NCBI GenBank assembly: GCA_963972525.1
Contig: CAXAUZ010000002.1
Coordinates: 186,001 to 250,000 of the forward strand
Source: Salinilacustrithrix sp003476595
GTDB taxonomy: Bacteria; Actinomycetota; Acidimicrobiia; Acidimicrobiales; Salinilacustritrichaceae
Length of the DNA: 64,000 bases
Reading direction: 5' to 3'
Shown: positions 8,900-18,273 of the stretch, one piece after another
Layout of the letters: every line of letters starts with the position of its first letter
Position numbering within the stretch: position 1 is the first letter of the stretch
The notes under the pieces: model-generated
The model's database searches: none
The model's input: only the letters and a program-made list of their open reading frames with translations
What the model was told of the DNA's origin: nothing
Made by a program: the position numbers and the translations under genes

Positions 8900-8908
8900 C
8901 TGCCAGTT
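8900..8908. repeat. Short intergenic motif CTGCCAGTT, single copy
   Basis: One copy of the 9-mer, shared with 2801-2809 and 43430-43438, lies in the 126-bp gap between the acyltransferase fusion and the first double-TetR gene. No inverted partner is seen in this gap. Confidence 0.4.
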
Positions 8909-8980
8909 CGAGGAGGATGCCCACCGCCGCCTCGTGCGGGGGCACCGTCGCGTGCCCATGGCTGGCTAGCGTCGCCGCCG

Positions 8981-10246
8981 ATGTCCGACCGTCGCGCTGC
9001 GCTGGTCGACGCCGGGCTGGATCTGGTCCTGGAGCAGCGCTTCCAGGACCTCCTCGCCAGCGTCGACACCCGTTCCATCACGGGGAAGGCCGGGGTCACC
9101 ACCGGCTCCTTCTTCCACCACTTCCGCAACCGGGGCCAGTTCACCGACGCGGTGATCGAGCGCCTCGAGCAGCTGTGGGCGGAATCCACCCAGCGGTCGC
9201 TGTCGGCGATCGACGGCTTCACCGAGGGCGTCGAGTTCCGCGCCGCGGCGGCTCTGGAGTGGCAGCGCCTCGAATCGGAGCAGCGGTCCAGCACCCTCCA
9301 GCACCTCCTCCTCGCGGTGGCGGGCCAGCCGATCAGCGAGGATGCCGACCGAACTGCCGGCGACGTGCTGGCCGCCCGCTACCGGGCCCTGCAGGCGTCG
9401 GTGCTGCCGGCGTACCGGCGGGGCCTCGCCTCCATCGGTCGCGAGATGATGCCGCCCTTCACCGACGGCGACCTGGCGGTCGCCCTCACGGCCATCGGTG
9501 CCGGGCTCAAGGCCCGTCGGATCGCAGACCCCGATGCGGTCCGGCCCGAGCTGTACGCGGATCTCGTGTCCGCCCTGGTCATCGGCGTCACCCGGCCGGT
9601 GGGGGAGCAGGTCGAGGGCAGCGAGCTGTCGTCGCTCGAGCGCCAGCTGGTCAGCCCGCCGAGCAGCGTGCTGCCCCCGAAGGCGGGGAGCGGGACGTGG
9701 CGCCACATCGCCGAGGCGGCCGCACCCTTGTTCTCGGATCGGCGGGTCGGCGAGGTGAAGGTGGCCGAGGTCGCCGCCGCCGCCGGGGTCAGCGCCAGCA
9801 CCGTCTACCACCAGTTCGGCACCGTCAGCGCGGTCGCGGCCGCCGGGTGGATCCGGTACCTGCCCGAGCTGGAGGCCATCTCCACCGAGCCGCTGACCGC
9901 GCAGGAGGGGCCGATCGTGCGGATGGAGCAGGTGCTCACCCGCTTCATCGAGGTGGCGCGGGCCAACCGGGGCGCGCTCGAGGGGCTGGTGATCGAATCG
10001 GTGAACCGGACCGGCGAGGGCCCGTTCCCGGTGGCCCCGATCCCGTCGCTGCTCATCCCTCACGTGCGCGAGCTGCGCACCCGGGGGCTCCTGCGCCGAC
10101 GGGTCGACAGCGTCAGCCTGGCCCGATCGATCACCCAGCTCGTGGCCATGCGGGTGCTGGCCGTGCCCGACGAACCCGATGAGCGCGTCATCGACGACAC
10201 GCTCGGCATGCTGCTCGAGGGTGCGCTGGCCCGAGAAGGTCGCTGA
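8981..10246 (+). CDS. Double TetR-domain transcriptional regulator (first of two paralogues)
   Basis: A 421-residue protein with two complete TetR-type DNA-binding domains, about twice the usual TetR length. The first helix-turn-helix is near residues 10-55 (TRSITGKAGVTTGSFFHHFR). The second is near 240-290 (VKVAEVAAAAGVSASTVYHQ). Each is followed by an all-helical ligand-type region, so one chain could act as a pseudo-dimer. The ATG at 8981 lies directly before the first helix. It is followed by a second gene of the same design at 10510, clearly a tandem duplication. Target and ligand are unknown. Confidence 0.88.
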   Translation: MSDRRAALVDAGLDLVLEQRFQDLLASVDTRSITGKAGVTTGSFFHHFRNRGQFTDAVIERLEQLWAESTQRSLSAIDGFTEGVEFRAAAALEWQRLESEQRSSTLQHLLLAVAGQPISEDADRTAGDVLAARYRALQASVLPAYRRGLASIGREMMPPFTDGDLAVALTAIGAGLKARRIADPDAVRPELYADLVSALVIGVTRPVGEQVEGSELSSLERQLVSPPSSVLPPKAGSGTWRHIAEAAAPLFSDRRVGEVKVAEVAAAAGVSASTVYHQFGTVSAVAAAGWIRYLPELEAISTEPLTAQEGPIVRMEQVLTRFIEVARANRGALEGLVIESVNRTGEGPFPVAPIPSLLIPHVRELRTRGLLRRRVDSVSLARSITQLVAMRVLAVPDEPDERVIDDTLGMLLEGALAREGR

Positions 10247-10442
10247 GGGGCACGGGTGACGAGCAACCCGAGGGCGAAGCGGCCGGGGTGCGCCGACCGC
10301 TTCGCCGCCAGGGGCTGGAAGGACGGCCCGGGAAGGGCTGTCCACAGGTTCCCGCTGCGTGATCAGTGAACCACCGAGAGGTGACTCGTGCCGTGCCAAG
10401 ACATTGCCCCCGGTATGCAGCCACGTAGCAGGTGCTATGTGC

Positions 10443-10455
10443 GTCCGGTCCGGAC
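10443..10455. promoter_or_regulatory. Candidate operator upstream of the second double-TetR gene
   Basis: GTCCGG-T-CCGGAC is a perfect 6-bp inverted repeat with a 1-nt centre, 55 nt before the GTG start. Position and symmetry suit a TetR autoregulatory site. The corresponding gap before the first paralogue (8855-8980) shows no copy. Confidence 0.35.
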
Positions 10456-10509
10456 AATTGCCGTCCTGGTGGCCGGAAGCGCCCTGACCTGCGACTACGT
10501 TCGCCCGCC

Positions 10510-11838
10510 GTGACGGTCGACCGGCGGCAAGAGATGATCGACGCCGGGATCTCTCTGCTCGCGCAGCAGCGGTTCCAAGACCTCCTCACCGCAGTGGAGA
10601 CCCGCTCGATCGCGGACGAGGTCGGGGTGACGACCGGTTCGTTCTTCCACCACTTCCGGAGCCGCTCGCACTTCACCCAGGCCGTGGCCCAGGCCTTCGC
10701 GACCCGATGGAGCGAGCGGGTCGACCGCCTGGCGGGCGCCGCGTCGGACTCGAACGACCGGCAGGGCATCGACGGCATCCGACCCGCCGCCGCCGAGGAG
10801 TGGGCCGGTCTCGTCGCCGACGAGGAGGAGCTTGCCGTGCTCCAGCACCTGCTGTGGTCCGTGCGGCACCAGCCGCTGGGGGAGGAGACGACCCGCACCG
10901 CGGGCGACGTGCTGGGCGAGGCCTACCGGACCCTCACCGAGCGCGTCGAGACCACCTACCTGCGGGGCGTGCGCCAGCTGGGGCGCGAGATGCTCCCGCC
11001 CTTCACCGGGCGTGACCTGACCGTGATCATGACCGCCATCGCCGAGGGCCTCCAGCGGCGACACGGGGCCGACCCGGACGCGGTGCGCGACGGCCTCTAC
11101 TCCGACACGGTGACCGCGGTCGTCCTCGGGATCACCCGCCCCCGGGTCGAGCGCTCGGACATCGCACCGGCCCCCGAGCTCTCGACGCTCGAGTCACGCC
11201 TGCTGGTGCGCCCCCGCCGGGCCGAGACCGAGGATGAGGGGTCCGATGCGCCGATCGAGACCTGGCGCCACATCGCGGACGCCGCCGCCCACCTCTTCGT
11301 CGACCGGAGCCCGGCGGACGTGCGCGTGTCCGAGGTCGCCGCGGCGGCAGGGGTGAGCGCGACGACCGTGTACCACCACTTCGGCACCGTGAACGCGGTC
11401 GCCGCAGCAGCGTGGGTCCGGCACATGCCCGAGCTGGAGGCGATCGCGTCGGTGCCGATCACCGCGGAGGAGGGTCCGATCCAGCGGATCGAGCAGGTGC
11501 TGCTCCGCTACGTGCAGCTGGCCCGGGAGAACCGCGGCGCGACGGAGGCGCTGGCCGCCCAGATCGTCGCCGAGGCGGCGCCGCAGAAGGAGCGGGAGTG
11601 GCCTCGCGACACCCGCACCATGGTCCCGCTGCCCGGCATCCTCCTCCCGCTCATCCGTGAGCTGCGCGCCGTGGGTCGCCTCCGCCGGCGCATGGAGACG
11701 GTCCGGCTGGCCCGCTCCCTGGTGCACCTCTGCACGATGCAGGCCCTGCTGTTCGGCCAGGAGTCCGACGAGCGCATCGTCGACGAGACCATGTCGCTGA
11801 TCTTCGACGGTGCGCTGGTGGCGCCGAGCGACGGATAG
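10510..11838 (+). CDS. Double TetR-domain transcriptional regulator (second paralogue)
   Basis: A 442-residue protein built like the gene at 8981. The first helix-turn-helix is near residues 12-58 (TRSIADEVGVTTGSFFHHFR) and the second near 251-300 (VRVSEVAAAAGVSATTVYHH), separated by a helical region with the shared LGREMLPPFTGRDL. The GTG start at 10510 is chosen because VTVDRRQEMIDAG then aligns with MSDRRAALVDAG of the paralogue; in-frame ATGs further up lack similarity. The cyclase gene follows 36 nt downstream on the same strand and may be co-transcribed. Ligand and targets are unknown. Confidence 0.85.
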   Translation: MTVDRRQEMIDAGISLLAQQRFQDLLTAVETRSIADEVGVTTGSFFHHFRSRSHFTQAVAQAFATRWSERVDRLAGAASDSNDRQGIDGIRPAAAEEWAGLVADEEELAVLQHLLWSVRHQPLGEETTRTAGDVLGEAYRTLTERVETTYLRGVRQLGREMLPPFTGRDLTVIMTAIAEGLQRRHGADPDAVRDGLYSDTVTAVVLGITRPRVERSDIAPAPELSTLESRLLVRPRRAETEDEGSDAPIETWRHIADAAAHLFVDRSPADVRVSEVAAAAGVSATTVYHHFGTVNAVAAAAWVRHMPELEAIASVPITAEEGPIQRIEQVLLRYVQLARENRGATEALAAQIVAEAAPQKEREWPRDTRTMVPLPGILLPLIRELRAVGRLRRRMETVRLARSLVHLCTMQALLFGQESDERIVDETMSLIFDGALVAPSDG

Positions 11839-11874
11839 CTCCAGTTCCGGGCCGAAAGTGCCGATCGAGGTGCC

Positions 11875-13518
11875 ATGGATCTCGGAGGGGGACTAGGAGT
11901 GGTGGTGGGAGGGGAGCGTGTGCTGTCCGAGACCGTCCTGCACCACCTGCTCGAGCGGTCCGCCGACGTCACCGTCCTCGTCGATGCCAGCACCGGGCGG
12001 TCGATCCACCGCTGGTACGACCCGACCACCAGCCGCCTGCACCTTCCGGAGTCACCGACGGCGCGCGCCATCACCTTCATGCACCCCGACGACCTGCCGG
12101 CCGTGCTCGACGCCTTGGCGGGCGCCGCGCACGATGGCGGGAGCCGCTCGACCGTGGCCCGGGTCCACCCCGACCACGCCGCCGAGGTCGGCAGCTCGCT
12201 GATGATCGTCGCCCACGACGTGAGCGCCAGCGTGCCGTTCGGCCTCCTCGTCCACGCCTGGCTGGTCGACTTCGATGCCGCCGCACTGGAGGGCGCCGAG
12301 GCCGGGAGGGCCATGTCCTCCCTGGCCGAGGCCGCACCGGTCGGGCTCCAGGTGCGCAGCGGCAACGGCAGCGTGTCGTTCGAGAACAGCCGCTTCTCCG
12401 CGCTGGTCGGCGCCGGTCGGGACGAGGTCGAGGCCCGCATCCGCGCCGCCCTCGACACCACGGACACCGACACCGGCTCGGGGGCCGGCGAGGCGGTGGC
12501 TGACCTCGCCGTCGATGGCCGCTCCCTGCGCCTCCGCGTCGTGCCGACCTGGGATGACGAGCACCGCCTGCTCCTCGCCGTCGCCTCCCTCGAGGACGTC
12601 ACGAGCCAGCGGGCGGCCGAGGGTCTCTTCCGTGCCGTGTTCGACGGCTCGCCCGTCGCGACCGCCGTGGTGGACCTCGACGGCCGCTTCGTCCAGGTGA
12701 ACGACGCCCTGGCGATGATCTGCGGTCGCCCGGCCGACGACCTGCTCGGACGGGGCTTCGCCGAGATCACCCATCCCGACGATCTGGCCGTCGACGAGGA
12801 GCTGCTCGCCGAGGTCCGGGCCGGCCGCCGGGGCGGCTACCAGATGGAGAAGCGGTTCCTGCACCGGGCCGGCCACGAGGTGTGGGTCGAGCTCACCGTC
12901 TCGGCCGTGCACGACGCCGCCGGTGCCGTCAGCCACTTCGTGTCCCACGTGGAGGACATCTCCGGGCGCAAGGCCCTCATCGACATGGCCGACTCGTCCG
13001 AGGACCTCGCCTACTGGGCGACGCACGATCACCTCACCGGCCTGCCCAACCGCCGCTACCTCGACAGCTTCCTGACGTCGAACCTCGGACCCCGCCGCCG
13101 GGCCGACGACCACCTGGTCGTGCTGTTCCTCGACCTCGACGACTTCAAGCCGGTCAACGACGAGCACGGCCACCAGACCGGCGACGAGGTCCTGCGGACC
13201 ATCGCCCGTCGGCTGCGCAGCGCGGCCCGTGAGGACGAGCTGGTGGCCCGCTACGGCGGCGACGAGTTCGTCGTCGTGACGACGCGGGCCCGCACCGCCT
13301 ACGACGTGTCGCTGCTCGCCGAGCGGATCCTCGGTGCGGTGCGCACGCCGATCGTCGGCCTCACCGGGGACCCGATCCGGGTGGGCGCGAGCGTCGGCAT
13401 CGGGCACGCCCACGGCGAGGAGGACCCCACCGCCCTCCTCACCCGGGCCGACGCCGCGTCGTACCGGGCCAAGCGCGCCGGCAAGGGCCGCATCGAGTAC
13501 GCCCCCGGCACCTCCTGA
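11875..13518 (+). CDS. PAS domain diguanylate cyclase
   Basis: A 547-residue cytosolic sensor enzyme predicted to make cyclic di-GMP from GTP. Two degenerate PAS-like modules fill residues 20-240, a clear PAS/PAC follows at about 250-375 (DLDGRFVQVNDALAMICGR), and a GGDEF domain ends the protein with the intact active-site motif RYGGDEFVVV (GGDEF at 461-465). The product-inhibition I-site, normally RxxD five residues before the motif, reads REDE, so feedback inhibition may be lost. No EAL domain or membrane segment is seen. ATG 11875 has a GAGG element just upstream. A paralogue lacking the GGDEF domain is at 16298. Confidence 0.9.
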   Translation: MDLGGGLGVVVGGERVLSETVLHHLLERSADVTVLVDASTGRSIHRWYDPTTSRLHLPESPTARAITFMHPDDLPAVLDALAGAAHDGGSRSTVARVHPDHAAEVGSSLMIVAHDVSASVPFGLLVHAWLVDFDAAALEGAEAGRAMSSLAEAAPVGLQVRSGNGSVSFENSRFSALVGAGRDEVEARIRAALDTTDTDTGSGAGEAVADLAVDGRSLRLRVVPTWDDEHRLLLAVASLEDVTSQRAAEGLFRAVFDGSPVATAVVDLDGRFVQVNDALAMICGRPADDLLGRGFAEITHPDDLAVDEELLAEVRAGRRGGYQMEKRFLHRAGHEVWVELTVSAVHDAAGAVSHFVSHVEDISGRKALIDMADSSEDLAYWATHDHLTGLPNRRYLDSFLTSNLGPRRRADDHLVVLFLDLDDFKPVNDEHGHQTGDEVLRTIARRLRSAAREDELVARYGGDEFVVVTTRARTAYDVSLLAERILGAVRTPIVGLTGDPIRVGASVGIGHAHGEEDPTALLTRADAASYRAKRAGKGRIEYAPGTS

Positions 13519-13540
13519 CCCCACCGATACCCTCGGCCCC

Positions 13541-16276
13541 ATGCAGGAGCAGGAGCCGGTGCTCGACAGCCCCGACGAGGCCATGCGCGCCGACATCCGT
13601 CGGCTCGGCACCCAGCTCGGTCAGGCCATCGCCCGCCAGGAGGGCGACGCCATGCTCGACCTGGTCGAGCGCGTCCGCGTCCTCGCCCGCCGCACCCGCA
13701 CCGACCAACACGCCGGGAGCACAGATCTCAGCGCGTTGCTGCGGGACGTGTCACCCGTGGATGCGATCCGGCTCGTCCGGGCGTTCACGCTCTACTTCCA
13801 CCTGGCCAACGCCACCGAGCAGGTCCACCGCATCGAGGAGCTGAACCAGCGGACAGCCGACGCCGGACGGATCACCGACACCATCGAGCGGCTCCTCGGC
13901 GCCGGCCACGACATCGACGAGATCACCGCCGCCGTGGCCCGGACCGAGCTCCGGCCCGTCTTCACCGCCCACCCGACCGAGGCATCGCGCCGGTCCATCC
14001 TCGACAAGCTCACCGAGGTCGCGACCCGGCTGGAGCGGCGCCAGCACCCAGCGGCCACGGCCACCGAGCAGCGCCGCATCGACCGCCGCATCGACGAGCT
14101 CATCGACGCCATGTGGCAGACCGACGAGCTGCGCCGGCGGCGACCCACGCCCTCGGACGAGGCCCGCTCCGTGCTCTACGTGCTCGAGCAGGTCACCCGC
14201 CAGGGCCTGCCCGAGCTGCTCGAGGACCTGGCCCTGTCCCTCGAGCGCGCCGGCGGATCGCTGCCGCCCGATGCCGCCCCGATCCGCTTCGGCAGCTGGG
14301 TCGGCGGCGACCGGGACGGGAACCCCAACGTCACGGCCGAGACCACCGCCGAGGTGCTCGAGCTGCACCGCGAGCGCGCTCTGCAGCTGCTGGCCGAGGA
14401 GGTCCACCGCCTGCGGGGGCAGCTGTCCACGTCGGACCGCATCCGGGCCGCCAGCGACGAGCTGCGCGCCGCCGTTGAGGCCGACCGCACCCGCTACCCC
14501 GACGTCCACGAGCGCGTCGGCCGCCGGGTGGAGGGGGAGTGGTACCGGCTCCGCCTCGCCGTCATCGCCGAGCGCCTCCGGGCCACCGAGTCCGCCCCCG
14601 ACTCCCTGCGCGCCTACCGCAGCCCCGTTGAGCTCGACGACGACCTCGCCGTCCTCGACCGGTCGTTGCGGGCGAACGGCGGCGCGCTGCTCGCCGACGG
14701 ACCCCTGGCCCGCACGCGGCGGCTGCTCGCCACCGTCGGGTTCCACCTCGCCACCCTCGATCTCCGGGAGCACGCCGCCCGCCTGCACGAGTCGCTCGCC
14801 GACCTCTTCGCCGGCTGCGACATCGAGTACCCCCAGGGCCGAGGCCCCCGTGAAGCACTGCTCGTGTCCGAGCTCGACAGCCGCCGCCCGCTGGCACCCC
14901 CCGGCACGCCGGTGCCCGACAACGACCCGCTGCTCGCCTTCCGGGCGCTGCGCGAGGTGCTCGACCAGCGCGGCGACGACGTCGTGGAGTCCTACATCGT
15001 CTCCATGACCAAGGGCGTCGACGACATCCTCGCCGCCGTGCTCCTCGCCCGCGAGGTCGGTCTCGTCGACCTGTCCGCCGGGGTCGCCCGCCTCGGCTTC
15101 GTGCCGCTGTTCGAGACCATCGACGACCTGCGCGGCATCGAGGACGTGCTCGAGCGCCTCCTGGCGGTGCCCGGGTACCGGCGCATCGTCGAGCTCCGAG
15201 GTGTCCAGGAGGTGATGGTCGGGTACTCCGACTCCAACAAGGACGGCGGCATCACCACCAGCCAGTGGGAGATCCACAAGGCGCTGCGCCGCATCCGGGA
15301 CCTCGCCGAGCGCCACGACCTGCCGATCCGCGTCTTCCACGGGCGGGGCGGCACGATCGGCCGGGGTGGGGGTCCGACCAACACCTCGATCCTGGCCCAG
15401 CCGGCCGGCCTCATCCGGGGCGAGGTCAAGATCACCGAGCAGGGCGAGGTCATCGCCGACAAGTACGGCCGCCCCGACCTCGCCCAGCGCAACCTCGACC
15501 TCGCCATGTCCGCGGTGGTCGAGGCGACGGTGGCCCGGCGCGGCCCTCGCCACGACGACGCCACCCGCGCCCGCTGGGTCGAGGTCATGGACCTCGCGTC
15601 CGGTGCCGCCTACGCCGCCTACCGGCGCTTCGTCGACGACCCCGACCTGCCCGAGTACTTCCGCACGTCGACACCGGTCGAGGAGCTCGGCGAGCTGAAC
15701 ATCGGGTCCCGCCCGGCCCGGCGCACCACGCAGGGCGACGGCGGCCTGACCCTGGCCGGGCTGCGAGCCATCCCTTGGGTGTTCGGCTGGACCCAGTCCC
15801 GCCAGATCATCCCCGGTTGGTTCGGCGTCGGCACCGGCCTGGAGGCAGCGGTGGCCGAGGGGTTCGGGGACACGCTCACCGAGATGCTGCGGGAGTGGAC
15901 GTCCTTCCGCACCTTCCTCTCCAACGTGGAGATGACCCTGGCCAAGACGGACCTGGGCATCTCGGCCCGCTACGTCGAGGCGCTGGTGCCGACCGAGCTG
16001 CACCACCTGTTCGACGTCGTGCGCGACGAGCACGCTCGGACCCTCGAAGCCGTCACCGCCCTCACCGGCCGGGAGCTGCTCGGCGACCTCCCGACCATCG
16101 CCCACACCCTCCGGGTGCGCGACCGCTACCTCGACCCGATCCACGTCCTCCAGGTCGCCCTGCTCGAGCGGACCCGCGCCCTCGATGACGGGGAGAGCGC
16201 CGAGTCGCGCCGCTTGCGCCGCGCGCTCCTGCTCAGCGTCAACGGCGTCGCCGCCGGCATGCGCAACACCGGCTGA
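13541..16276 (+). CDS. ppc: Phosphoenolpyruvate carboxylase
   Basis: Fixes bicarbonate onto PEP to give oxaloacetate, refilling the TCA cycle. At 911 residues it is full length. The catalytic His (about 144) lies in VFTAHPTEASRRS, the second catalytic block FHGRGGTIGRGGGPTN is at about 599-614, and the protein ends with the family hallmark NGVAAGMRNTG. ATG 13541 begins 22 nt after the cyclase stop; longer in-frame starts would overlap the cyclase. Oxaloacetate feeds citrate synthase, also in this window. It sits between two related PAS proteins, a placement not obviously meaningful. Confidence 0.97.
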   Translation: MQEQEPVLDSPDEAMRADIRRLGTQLGQAIARQEGDAMLDLVERVRVLARRTRTDQHAGSTDLSALLRDVSPVDAIRLVRAFTLYFHLANATEQVHRIEELNQRTADAGRITDTIERLLGAGHDIDEITAAVARTELRPVFTAHPTEASRRSILDKLTEVATRLERRQHPAATATEQRRIDRRIDELIDAMWQTDELRRRRPTPSDEARSVLYVLEQVTRQGLPELLEDLALSLERAGGSLPPDAAPIRFGSWVGGDRDGNPNVTAETTAEVLELHRERALQLLAEEVHRLRGQLSTSDRIRAASDELRAAVEADRTRYPDVHERVGRRVEGEWYRLRLAVIAERLRATESAPDSLRAYRSPVELDDDLAVLDRSLRANGGALLADGPLARTRRLLATVGFHLATLDLREHAARLHESLADLFAGCDIEYPQGRGPREALLVSELDSRRPLAPPGTPVPDNDPLLAFRALREVLDQRGDDVVESYIVSMTKGVDDILAAVLLAREVGLVDLSAGVARLGFVPLFETIDDLRGIEDVLERLLAVPGYRRIVELRGVQEVMVGYSDSNKDGGITTSQWEIHKALRRIRDLAERHDLPIRVFHGRGGTIGRGGGPTNTSILAQPAGLIRGEVKITEQGEVIADKYGRPDLAQRNLDLAMSAVVEATVARRGPRHDDATRARWVEVMDLASGAAYAAYRRFVDDPDLPEYFRTSTPVEELGELNIGSRPARRTTQGDGGLTLAGLRAIPWVFGWTQSRQIIPGWFGVGTGLEAAVAEGFGDTLTEMLREWTSFRTFLSNVEMTLAKTDLGISARYVEALVPTELHHLFDVVRDEHARTLEAVTALTGRELLGDLPTIAHTLRVRDRYLDPIHVLQVALLERTRALDDGESAESRRLRRALLLSVNGVAAGMRNTG

Positions 16277-16297
16277 CGCCCGGCCGCGTCCCCGGTC

Positions 16298-17383
16298 TCA
16301 GTGCTCGAGGATCTGGGCGACGAAGTGGACGGGTTCGCCGGCGTCGTCGCGCACGATGCTGCACCACAGATCGACCGTGACGATGTGGCCGTCGCGGTGG
16401 AGGTAGCGCTTGAGCAGGCGGTAGTTCGGCTGCTTGCGGTCGAGCAGGTCCCGGACCTGGGCGAGGTCCGGTTCGAGGTCGTCGGGGTGGGTGATGTCGG
16501 CGAACGACCGGCCGACGAGCTCCTCCGGCGCGTAGCCGGTGATCGCGGTCCACGCCCGGTTGGTCTCGAGGAAGCGCCCGGTCGGGTCGACCAGCGCGAT
16601 GCCGGCCGGGGCGTGCTCGAAGGTCGCCCGCCACGTCTCCTGCGAGCGGGCCAGGGCGAGCATGGCGTCGTGCTCCGCGGTGATGTCGGTGGTCGACAGG
16701 GCGATGCTCGTGGTGCCGTTGTCGGCGATGCGGCGGCCAACGACGCGCAGGGTGCGACCCCGGTTGGACACGACGGCGGACGCGAGGCTCGTCTCCCGGG
16801 CGCGGGCGATGGCCTCGTGCAGCCCCTGGACCGAGGTGACGGTGATGGCGGTGCGACCCTCGAGGCCGAGGTGCTCGCGGAACAGGGCGTTGGCGTAGAT
16901 GATCTGGTCGCCGGCGGCGAGCACGGCGAGCCCGATCGGTGCGACGTCGGCGATCGAGAAGTCGTCGCCGTGCACCTCGCGGGGGAACGCGCCCCGGGTG
17001 TCGCGGATCTCCACCGCCACGACGATGCCGCCGACGCCGGGCACGTCCCGGGCGTCGAACGCGCGCAGGTCTTCGTCGTGGATGATGCTCGGGTCGTTGG
17101 CGTCGAAGATGCGCGCCCGCATCGTCGCCTCCGGTGCGTTGCCGAGGCGCATCTGCTCGAGCGTGTCCAGCACCGAGGGGAGGTCGGCCGGGTGGACCCG
17201 CTCCAGCATCGGGATGCCCAGCACCTGGGCGTTGTCGGGCAGGTGCACCCGCAGGCGGGAGCTGCGGCGCCGCCAGTGCATCAGGTCGTCGTCGCCGAGC
17301 ACGAAGACGACATCGGTCAGGCGATCGACGATCGTCTCCAGGATGGCGAGGTCGTCCAGCTGCCCCAGCGCGTCGGCTTCCAC
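16298..17383 (-). CDS. PAS-only sensor protein (paralogue of the cyclase, no output domain)
   Basis: A protein of about 361 residues made of PAS-like modules only. The N-terminal part (ETIVDRLTDVVFVLGDD, then MLERVHPADLPSVLDTLEQM) matches the N-terminus of the cyclase at 11875. The C-terminal PAS/PAC (LVDPTGRFLETNRAWTAITG, then FADITHPDDLEPDLAQVRDL) matches its last PAS. The sequence then stops where the cyclase continues into GGDEF. It may act as a regulatory partner or be a truncated duplicate. The start is uncertain: GTG 17383 is preferred, and ATG 17449 would add 22 residues reaching toward the divergent gene's start. Confidence 0.75.
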   Translation of the reverse strand: MEADALGQLDDLAILETIVDRLTDVVFVLGDDDLMHWRRRSSRLRVHLPDNAQVLGIPMLERVHPADLPSVLDTLEQMRLGNAPEATMRARIFDANDPSIIHDEDLRAFDARDVPGVGGIVVAVEIRDTRGAFPREVHGDDFSIADVAPIGLAVLAAGDQIIYANALFREHLGLEGRTAITVTSVQGLHEAIARARETSLASAVVSNRGRTLRVVGRRIADNGTTSIALSTTDITAEHDAMLALARSQETWRATFEHAPAGIALVDPTGRFLETNRAWTAITGYAPEELVGRSFADITHPDDLEPDLAQVRDLLDRKQPNYRLLKRYLHRDGHIVTVDLWCSIVRDDAGEPVHFVAQILEH

Positions 17384-17469
17384 GCGCCGGACGGTACTGA
17401 CAGCCGGCCCGACACTGGTGCCATCCGCAGTGTGACCACATGACACCACCGAGTGGCCATACTGGTGCC

Positions 17470-18273
17470 GTGGCCCGAGCGCTGATCATCCACGGCGATG
17501 CCGCCGAACGGCAGCGCCTGGCCGATGTGCTCGGCGCTGCGCTGGGTGTCGCCGATGGCGTCGAGGGGCCGGACGGCCTGGTCGATGACGGGTACGACGT
17601 CGCCGTGGTCGGTGTCCGGCTTCCGTCGCGGAGCGGCATCTCGGTGCTCCACGACATCCGCCGGGACCACCCCGACGTGGCGGTGGTCATGGTCGGCGGC
17701 TCGGATCCGGAGCTGGCCGTGATCGCGCTCGAGGCCGACGCCGACGACCACTGCACCCCGGACGTGTCCGATCGCGAGCTCGTGCTGCGCGTCCAGCGGG
17801 CGATCGAGCGGCGGGCCCTGCTCCTCGCGGCCACCGACTCGGTCGGCGCGCTGGAACGGGACGGTCTGGCGCTCGACCCGGTGACGCGCTCGGCCTCCGT
17901 CGGCGGCGTGGTGCTCGACCTCACCGTGAAGGAGTTCGACCTGCTGCGGACGTTCGCGTCGTCGCCGAACCGGGTGTTCTCCCGGGCCGACCTGCTCGAG
18001 CTGGTGTGGCGGGCGAGCGCCGACGACCACAGCGTCGACACCGTCACCGAGCACGTCTACCGCCTGCGCGGGAAGCTCGTCGCCGCCGGCTCGACCCACG
18101 GCTGGATCGAGACCGTGCGCGGCGCCGGCTACCGCTTCGCGCTCCCGGCAGCCCAGTCCGAGCCCGAGACCCAGTCCCAGACCGAGCCGGATCAGACCTC
18201 GCACCTGCTGGTGGAGTCGTCCGGGTCGTCGCCCGCCAGGCAGGCGTCGACCCCGTTGCCGCCGTCGAGCTGA
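17470..18273 (+). CDS. OmpR-type response regulator with degenerate receiver
   Basis: A 267-residue protein with a receiver-like domain (residues 1-115) and an OmpR winged-helix DNA-binding domain (VKEFDLLRTFASSPNRVF, then RGAGYRFAL). The receiver lacks its active site. The phosphoacceptor position reads VVGVRLPSRSG, with Gly in place of Asp. The conserved Lys segment reads ADDHCTPD. The first acidic pair is replaced by IIHGD. It should work without phosphorylation. GTG 17470 gives the normal family beginning; ATG 17440 adds ten unrelated residues. The Gln/Glu/Ser-rich tail overlaps the convergent gene by 82 nt. No histidine kinase is adjacent. Confidence 0.85.
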   Translation: MARALIIHGDAAERQRLADVLGAALGVADGVEGPDGLVDDGYDVAVVGVRLPSRSGISVLHDIRRDHPDVAVVMVGGSDPELAVIALEADADDHCTPDVSDRELVLRVQRAIERRALLLAATDSVGALERDGLALDPVTRSASVGGVVLDLTVKEFDLLRTFASSPNRVFSRADLLELVWRASADDHSVDTVTEHVYRLRGKLVAAGSTHGWIETVRGAGYRFALPAAQSEPETQSQTEPDQTSHLLVESSGSSPARQASTPLPPSS

